Source: Nocardioidaceae bacterium
Lineage (GTDB): Bacteria; Actinomycetota; Actinomycetes; Propionibacteriales; Nocardioidaceae
Assembly (NCBI GenBank): GCA_025965395.1
Contig: JAOPXA010000228.1
Span: forward strand, 1 to 7,558
Reading direction: 5' to 3'
DNA length: 7,558 nt
The notes below the pieces were generated by a model. It was not told the DNA's origin, searched no databases, and saw only the letters and a list, made by a program, of their open reading frames with translations. Shown in pieces: positions 6,609 to 7,558 of this stretch. The stretch's first letter is position 1. Every line of letters begins with the position of its first letter. A program made the translations under genes and the position numbers.

Positions 6609-7449
6609 GCTTCCCGAGGTCGAGGTCGTACGCCTCGGACTGGTCGACTACGTCGTCGGTCGTACGATCGTCGACGCTGTCGTGCACGACATTCGCTCGG
6701 TCCGGCGCCACCTTGCCGGGCCGCACGACTTCCTTGCCCAGGTGATCGGATCGACGGTCGTCGGGGCGCGACGGCGGGGCAAGTACCTCTGGCTGCCGCT
6801 CGACTCGGGCGATGCGATCGTCGTGCATCTGGGGATGAGCGGGCAGATGCTCGTCCAGGCACCGTCGGTGGCCGCGCCGAAACACTTGCGGATCTCGTTC
6901 GCATTGGGTGACGGAGTGGAGCTTCGCTTCGTCGACCAACGCATCTTCGGCGGTATGTTCGTCAGCCCCGCAGGCGCTGAGCTTCCTGCCGAGATCGCCC
7001 ACATTGCGCGAGACCCTCTCGATCCCGCGTTCGACCGCGATGACTTCGCCTCGCGGATCAAGCGGCGCAAGACGGGCATCAAGCGGGCGCTCCTTGACCA
7101 GACGCTGATCTCGGGCGTAGGCAACATCTATGCGGACGAGTCGTTGTGGCGGTCCAAGCTGCATTTCGCGCGTCCGACCGAGAAGCTGCGTCGTGTCGAG
7201 ATCGACCGTGTGGTCGTGGCCGCTACCGACGTCATGACCGAGGCGCTCGCTCAAGGAGGCACGTCGTTCGACGCGCTCTACGTCAACGTCAACGGGCAAA
7301 GCGGCTGTTTCGACCGCTCCCTCGACGCATACGGGCAGGAAGGGCTGCCGTGCGTGCGCTGCGGCACCTTGATTCGCCGCGATCCCTTCATGAACCGTTC
7401 TTCCTACTCGTGCCCCGTGTGCCAACCGCGCCCACGCCATCCGCGATAA
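6601..7449 (+). CDS. mutM: Formamidopyrimidine-DNA glycosylase (Fpg/MutM)
   Basis: MutM is a bifunctional glycosylase/AP lyase that excises 8-oxoguanine and formamidopyrimidines from oxidised DNA. The 282-residue protein begins [10 protein letters not shown], so after Met removal Pro2 is the Schiff-base nucleophile and Glu3 the acid catalyst. Lys61 in the GKYLW segment is the conserved hairpin lysine. HLGMSGQ (77-83) and DQRIFGG (112-118) supply the residues that fill the space left by the flipped base. The helix-two-turn-helix is [14 protein letters not shown] (167-180). The C-terminal zinc finger has CVRC (251-254) and CPVC (271-274), with Arg266 in place for phosphate contact. The protein is complete. 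ATG 6601 is fixed by the need for Pro2; there is no strong ribosome site, consistent with coupling to rnc through the 8-nt overlap. Confidence 0.97.
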   Translation: MPELPEVEVVRLGLVDYVVGRTIVDAVVHDIRSVRRHLAGPHDFLAQVIGSTVVGARRRGKYLWLPLDSGDAIVVHLGMSGQMLVQAPSVAAPKHLRISFALGDGVELRFVDQRIFGGMFVSPAGAELPAEIAHIARDPLDPAFDRDDFASRIKRRKTGIKRALLDQTLISGVGNIYADESLWRSKLHFARPTEKLRRVEIDRVVVAATDVMTEALAQGGTSFDALYVNVNGQSGCFDRSLDAYGQEGLPCVRCGTLIRRDPFMNRSSYSCPVCQPRPRHPR

Positions 7450-7452
7450 CCT
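7447..7452 (+). promoter_or_regulatory. Probable -10 element of a leaderless promoter for the last gene
   Basis: TAACCT begins on the mutM stop codon and ends exactly 7 nt before the ATG at 7460. It matches TANNNT and repeats the spacing seen before the DAK2, coaD and DUF177 genes. No ribosome binding site is visible before that ATG. Confidence 0.45.
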
Positions 7453-7459
7453 TCACGCG

Positions 7460-7558
7460 ATGACACTCCAGCCCGCGACCAGCGATGCCTACGGCGACGA
7501 AGCGCGTGAGCGCCGCGTCCCCGAGCCGACCAAACGCGCCGGCCGCACGGCGTTCGAG
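7460..7558 (+). CDS. 5' end of an unidentified gene (partial)
   Basis: An open frame starts with ATG 10 nt after the mutM stop and stays open to the window end (33 codons). It begins MTLQPATSDAYGDEARERRV and continues with a charged stretch rich in arginine, glutamate and proline. No signal peptide, membrane segment or domain is visible in this part. A hydrophilic, probably disordered N-terminus like this often precedes a membrane or envelope domain, but nothing here proves that. It is not the start of Smc, which commonly follows mutM in related genomes. The close spacing, same strand and TANNNT element favour a real gene. Confidence 0.6.
   Translation, partial: MTLQPATSDAYGDEARERRVPEPTKRAGRTAFE

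Noticed and set aside
6574..7440. Minus-strand open frame (288 codons) opposite mutM
   Set aside because: It mirrors mutM almost exactly and has no motif of its own.

Overview
The window is a GC-rich chromosomal housekeeping segment from an actinobacterium. The L28, DAK2-domain, RecG, RsmD, CoaD, DUF177, RNase III and MutM proteins all read as actinobacterial versions, in the order common in that phylum. The order Propionibacteriales, perhaps Nocardioidaceae, is my best guess; it rests on general resemblance and not on a search. There is no sign of phage, transposon, CRISPR or defence genes, and the coding style looks uniform throughout.

Left edge (1-376). Bases 1-47 may be the end of a plus-strand gene with a basic tail, which is weakly supported. 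A perfect 12-bp inverted repeat with a 24-nt loop follows. Then comes rpmB (ribosomal protein L28, four-cysteine form) on the minus strand, with an intrinsic terminator just past its stop codon.

Divergent intergenic region (377-527). It carries the rpmB ribosome binding site, a probable rpmB promoter, a small hairpin at the predicted 5' end of the rpmB transcript, and a probable leaderless promoter for the rightward genes.

Rightward block (528 to the right edge). The order is DAK2/FakA-like kinase, recG, rsmD, coaD, DUF177 (YceD-like), rnc, mutM and an unidentified gene cut by the window end. Spacing is very tight: a 2-nt gap, a 4-nt overlap, an 8-nt overlap, a 26-nt gap, a 4-nt overlap, an 8-nt overlap and a 10-nt gap. 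The genes serve lipid or acyl-phosphate metabolism, replication-fork repair, 16S rRNA methylation, coenzyme A synthesis, ribosome or rRNA maturation, and oxidative DNA damage repair. They look like a co-transcribed growth operon and not a single pathway.

The most interesting observation is regulatory. Four start codons (DAK2, coaD, DUF177 and the last gene) are each preceded by a TANNNT hexamer ending exactly 7 nt before the ATG, with no good Shine-Dalgarno at conventional spacing. This is the arrangement expected of actinobacterial leaderless promoters. The genes that overlap the gene before them, or nearly abut it (recG, rsmD, rnc, mutM), lack it. This suggests the apparent operon is split into sub-operons, including one promoter buried inside rsmD. 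A second point is that rpmF (L32), usually found between DUF177 and rnc, is absent here. I see no convincing evidence of an undescribed system.
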